From NCBI RefSeq assembly GCF_025643595.1, contig NZ_CP102826.1, positions 3,782,001 through 3,846,000 of the forward strand: DNA of 64,000 nucleotides, in the 5' to 3' direction. The notes under the pieces were generated by a model that was not told where the DNA came from, ran no database searches, and saw nothing but the letters and a program-made list of their open reading frames with translations. This DNA is from Saccharopolyspora rosea. GTDB taxonomy: Bacteria; Actinomycetota; Actinomycetes; Mycobacteriales; Pseudonocardiaceae. Both the position numbers and the translations under genes were made by a program. Shown here piece by piece: positions 62,301-64,000 of this stretch (the first letter of the stretch is position 1; every line of letters starts with the position of its first letter).

Positions 62301-64000
62301 GGCCATGACCGCCGCCGATCGGGCGCGGCTGGCCCGGCTCGGCATCGCGGGCATGTCCACGCAGGACGCGCTCGCGCTCTTCGACGCGAGCCTGACCGCA
62401 GCAGCGACCGTGACGGCCGTCCGGCTGGACCGCGCGGCGCTGCGGGCGCGGGACGAGATCCCGGCGATGCTGCGCGGCGCAGTGCGACCGCGGGCCAGGC
62501 GGACCGCGGCGACAGCAGCAGCGGCCGGGCGGATCGCCGCGCTGCCCGCCGAGGAGCGGCGCGCGGCGGTGCTCCGGGTGGTGCGCGAGCAGGTCGCGCA
62601 CGTGCTGGGGCACGAATCCGCCGACGCGGTCGACACCGGGCGGGCGTTCCGCGAGCTGGGCTTCGACTCGCTGACCGCCGTCGAACTGCGCAACCGCTTG
62701 AACGCGCAGTTCGACACCCGGCTGCCGGCGACCCTGGTGTTCGACCACCCGACACCCGCGGCGATCGCCGAGCACCTGGCCGGGGAATCCGGGAACAGCC
62801 AGGCCGCCGCGGTGCCGGAACGCACCGGCGAACCGATCGCGATCGTGGGGATGAGCTGCCGCTTCCCCGGCGGGGTCGAGTCTCCGGAGGACCTGTGGCG
62901 GCTGGTGGCGACCGGGACCGACGCGATCGGCGGGTTCCCGGCCGACCGCGGCTGGGACCTGGCGAACCTGTTCGACCCCGACCCCGCTCGGGCTGGGCGC
63001 AGCTACGCCCGGGAGGGCGGTTTCCTGTCGCACGCCGGGCTGTTCGACGCGGAGTTCTTCGGGATCTCCCCGCGGGAAGCCACCGCGATGGATCCGCAGC
63101 ACCGGCTGCTGCTGGAGACGTCGTGGGAAGCCTTCGAGCGGGCCGGTATCGACCCGGGTTCGGCGCGGGGCAGCCGGACTGGTGTGTTCGCGGGCGTGAT
63201 GAACGGCGGCTACGGGAACTCGCCGTCCGTCCCCGCCGAATTCGAGGGTTACCTGGCCAGCGGCACCGCCGCCTCCGTGGCGTCCGGCCGGATCGCCTAC
63301 GCCCTGGGCCTGGAAGGGCCCGCGCTGACCGTGGACACGGCGTGTTCGTCGTCCCTGGTGGCGCTGCACCTGGCGGCCCAGGCGCTGCGCCGCGGCGAGT
63401 GCGAGATGGCGCTGGCCGGGGGTGCGACCGTGATGTCCTCGCCCTCGCTGTTCATCGAGTTCAGCCGGCAGCGCGGGCTGTCGCCGGATGGCAGGTGCCG
63501 GTCGTTCGCCGCGGCGGCCGACGGCACGGGCTGGGCCGAAGGCGTGGGCGTGCTGCTGCTGGAGCGCCTGTCGGACGCCCGCCGGAAGGGGCACCGGGTG
63601 CTGGCGGTGGTCCGCGGGACCGCCGTGAACCAGGACGGCGCCTCCAACGGGCTGACCGCCCCGAACGGACCCGCGCAGCAGCGCGTGATCCGCGCGGCGC
63701 TCGACGACGCAGGTCTGTCCACTTCGGACGTCGATGCGGTGGAGGCGCACGGCACGGGAACGCCGCTCGGTGATCCCATCGAGGCCCAGGCGCTGCTGGC
63801 CACCTACGGCCAGGACCGCCAGCGACCGCTGCTGCTCGGCTCGCTGAAGTCGAACATCGGACACGCGCAGGCCGCCGCCGGGGTCGGCGGGCTGATCAAG
63901 ATGGTCCAGGCGATGCGGCACGGCGTGCTGCCGAAGACCCTGCACGTCGACGAGCCGAACCCGCGGGTGGACTGGTCGTCCGGAGCGGTCGAACTGCTCA
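56371..64000 (+). CDS. Modular type I polyketide synthase, loading module, module 1 and start of module 2 (partial)
   Basis: A single open frame that runs off the window (over 2540 residues). Order: loading AT (from residue 93; Ser184 in GHSLGE; AAHS at 282-285), ACP (Ser488, GFDS), KS1 (Cys718, His853, His891), AT1 (Ser1157 in GHSQGE; YASH at 1254-1257, the methylmalonyl-CoA signature), DH (HxxxGxxxxP with His1446; Asp1607), KR (GGTGTTG at 1809; LDD at 1883-1885, B-type; Tyr1940), ACP1 (Ser2100), then KS2 (Cys2325, His2460). All active sites are intact. Module 1 should add a methyl-branched unit and leave a double bond, from a starter chosen directly by the loading AT (no KSQ). The start is uncertain: GTG 56371 or GTG 56362, TTG 56338 also possible. 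Confidence 0.95.
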   Translation, partial: MPSDSDSLLWGLSADSAGALRARAGELLDRLRAQPGWRPVDIGWTLAQRDAAARRAALAAGSRDEFVEALRALSEGRGRTGLVEGCPVGGGVVFVFPGQGSQWPGMARDLMASSRVFRTRMVECAEALAPFIDWSLLDVVNDVPGAPPLERTDVVQPVLFSVMVSLAAVWRSYGIEPSAVLGHSLGEVAGAVVSGALSLADGARIAAVWSRLQATLSGQGRMISVPAPVDVVLPRLTEGLEIAAVNGPRAVIVSGDADAAGRLLDEFVEQGVPARRIGVDLAAHSAHIDRITPQLRAALAPLRPRPPEVPFISSVTGEPLPADVLLDADYWCRNLRSTIRFDPAVRAALAAGNGVFLEISPHPVLVAGIQATIEDTGAHASARCSVRRGQAGLDEIVRTLGELYVDGARLDWAAVYAGHDPRVVDLPEPAAEVQAHPESTLRGRLAAMPEKDQRALLTTVVCREVRALLGSTEPVDPDTSFWDLGFDSVTALEIRNRIAAVAGTSLPATTVFDHPTPAEVAELVRVELVGGAPREDEIPAETAEDDDPVVIVGVGCRYPGGVGSADDLWRLVRDGVDAVSPFPDDRCGDPTGSYDDETRPPGTFYQREAGFLRGADLFDAGFFGISPREAAAMDPQQRLLLETSWETFEQAGIAPDALRGSRTGVFVGAMTMDYGPRMDQGTEVEGYVFTGGTGSVMSGRMSYLYGFEGPAVTVDTACSSSLTALHLAVQAVRRGECGLAVAAGVTVMSGAGMFVEFSRQGGLAPDGRSKAFSDSADGFGLAEGVGVVLVERLSEARRGGHRVLAVVRGSAINQDGASNGMTAPSGRAQRRVIRAALADAGLRPSDVDVVEAHGTGTPLGDPIEAQALLATYGQDRRRPLLLGSLKSNIGHAQAAAGIGGVIKMIQAMRHGVLPKTLHVTEPTSHVDWSSGAVELLTEPTAWPDTGRPRRAGVSSFGVSGTNAHVVLEQAPEPAHDAVESSSGLLPLLLSARDQDALRGQAARMAEFLEQEPPLADVAYSAAVHRSAMKHRAVVLGRDVEQLRGGLAALTGGTPGENVIRAVAGRGEPVFVFPGQGSQWPGMAVELLDSSPTFAARMTECAHALAEFTDWNLFDILTDERALQRVDIVQPALFAVMVSLAALWRTHGVEPTAVIGHSQGEIAAAHIAGALTLHDAARITTLRSQAIRHSLTGHGAMAAIPLSVDETRAGLTGWGEEISIAAVNGPRSTVVSGSPAALEELLATWDGAKRIPVDYASHSPQVERLRTELLDVLAPIAPRAADVPFFSTVTGGLVDGTALDARYWYDNLRRPVRFDEAIRAFDGHVVIECSPHPVLAPALDTAAVATLRRDRGGLDQFTTALATAHVHGVPVDWRAALRGRRIDLPTYAFQRKRYWLDSPRPAASAADLGLLAPEHPLLGAAVALPESGGFLLTSRISLSDQPWLADHAVHGAALLPGTAFLELALRAGDQVGCDRIEELVLEAPLVLPTAGAGVRLQVAVGSADEHGRRRIGIHSCDERAADDSDWTRHATGVLTSGASRPARLDQWPPAATEIDLTEVYEALHDKGYHYGPAFRGLRRAWRRGDDIFAEAVLPGGSDGFGLHPALLDAALHARVLESDGLPFEWRDVALHSTGATTLRVRFSSGGVQAEDDAGNPVLTAGSLVLRPVPAQLAPRGAGELLTVEPVEIPRPGAVEPAAVAVIAEPTAERVLEAINSRPGERAVVITRGADTDPDQAAIRGLIRSAISEQPDRFVLVDTDAPEEVDVDEVLATGEPEVWMRGGTFAAPRLRPAEPASEISWTTDDCVLITGGTGTTGAAVARHLARHGVGLVLVSRSGPRAPGADELQAELGAEIVACDVTDRAALAAVIDRYPITAVVHTAAVLDDGVIESLTAERLATVREPKTTAALHLHELTRDKGLKAFVLFSSVAGVLGTPGQGNYAAANSALDALAESRRAAGLPATSIAWGLWTEASTMTGAMTAADRARLARLGIAGMSTQDALALFDASLTAAATVTAVRLDRAALRARDEIPAMLRGAVRPRARRTAATAAAAGRIAALPAEERRAAVLRVVREQVAHVLGHESADAVDTGRAFRELGFDSLTAVELRNRLNAQFDTRLPATLVFDHPTPAAIAEHLAGESGNSQAAAVPERTGEPIAIVGMSCRFPGGVESPEDLWRLVATGTDAIGGFPADRGWDLANLFDPDPARAGRSYAREGGFLSHAGLFDAEFFGISPREATAMDPQHRLLLETSWEAFERAGIDPGSARGSRTGVFAGVMNGGYGNSPSVPAEFEGYLASGTAASVASGRIAYALGLEGPALTVDTACSSSLVALHLAAQALRRGECEMALAGGATVMSSPSLFIEFSRQRGLSPDGRCRSFAAAADGTGWAEGVGVLLLERLSDARRKGHRVLAVVRGTAVNQDGASNGLTAPNGPAQQRVIRAALDDAGLSTSDVDAVEAHGTGTPLGDPIEAQALLATYGQDRQRPLLLGSLKSNIGHAQAAAGVGGLIKMVQAMRHGVLPKTLHVDEPNPRVDWSSGAVELL
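58918..59060 (+). repeat. KS1 copy of a near-identical KS1/KS2 tract
   Basis: This 143-base stretch around the KS active-site His ([20 protein letters not shown]) is almost identical in DNA to 63739-63881 in KS2, exactly 4821 bases (1607 codons) downstream; I see about three differences. Flanking KS sequence is clearly less alike. Confidence 0.8.
59620..59970 (+). other. Segment of AT1 with foreign codon usage
   Basis: Across this part of AT1 the codons end almost only in C or A (CTC, GCA, CAA, CGA, CTA, GAA) and third-position G nearly vanishes; for example the 20 codons at 59701-59760 have none. On both sides CTG, GAG, GCG and CGG are normal. The edges are sharp. This suggests a recombined segment from another PKS or host, spanning the GHSQGE active site. 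Confidence 0.75.
63739..63881 (+). repeat. KS2 copy of a near-identical KS1/KS2 tract
   Basis: Partner of 58918-59060 in the same gene. Near-identity at DNA level, including synonymous positions, points to recent gene conversion or duplication between the two KS domains. Confidence 0.8.

Noticed and set aside
55918..63945. Two very long open frames (over 1200 codons each) antisense to the PKS
   Set aside because: They are by-products of high-GC codon bias on the PKS strand; translations are rich in Arg, Gly, His and Gln with no domains, while the plus strand has complete PKS motifs.

Overview
The window is GC-rich actinobacterial DNA: GC-ending codons, frequent GTG/TTG starts, 4-nt ATGA/GTGA/TTGA gene overlaps and several promoters that predict leaderless mRNAs. 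Gene content (PaiB/MocR pair, exopolysaccharide locus, modular type I PKS) suits a soil actinomycete, most likely the Pseudonocardiales (Saccharopolyspora/Amycolatopsis type). That assignment is an impression from reading, not from alignment. No rRNA, tRNA, CRISPR array or insertion sequence was recognised.

Layout. 1-8.6 kb: catabolic and transport genes: an MHS-family transporter, a VOC protein, a two-subunit 3-oxoacid CoA-transferase divergent from its IclR regulator, an NCS1 nucleobase permease and a quinone-oxidoreductase-like MDR enzyme. Decayed alcohol dehydrogenase and metallo-beta-lactamase fragments lie between them. 8.8-25.1 kb: an exopolysaccharide locus with nucleotide-sugar enzymes (WbpA/WbpB/WbpE-like), an MBL-Rieske protein of the NamH/CMAH type, Wzz-like and MurJ/Wzx-like proteins, an O-antigen-ligase-like membrane protein, a priming sugar transferase, an Alg14/Alg13-like glycosyltransferase, two FemAB/GNAT-like proteins, a beta-helix lipoprotein, a PAP2 phosphatase and a methyltransferase. 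Two of these genes carry inactivating lesions.

25.2-49.9 kb: a chain of regulator-plus-catabolic modules: TetR with an MhpABC-like meta-cleavage trio; ROK with sugar porter and sulfatase; PaiB/MocR; an SDR; an MHS transporter and sulfopropanediol/histidinol dehydrogenase-like enzyme under a LacI regulator; GntR with mini-ORF, frameshifted Na+/solute symporter and FAD amino-acid oxidase; MarR with MFS and aldo/keto reductase; LysR with a second aldo/keto reductase. Many divergent promoter regions carry near-perfect palindromes that are convincing operators. 50-55.7 kb: APC permease plus FAD oxidoreductase, a Tat-exported FAD amine-oxidase-like protein and a truncated GMC oxidoreductase. 56.4-64 kb: the 5' end of a giant type I PKS gene, loading AT-ACP, module 1 KS-AT-DH-KR-ACP, then the KS of module 2, running off the window.

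Most modules look self-contained: a regulator, a palindromic operator and one or two target genes. The exopolysaccharide locus and the PKS are the two large biosynthetic systems. Several genes carry a single-base lesion in otherwise normal sequence, so either recent decay or draft-assembly error must be considered.
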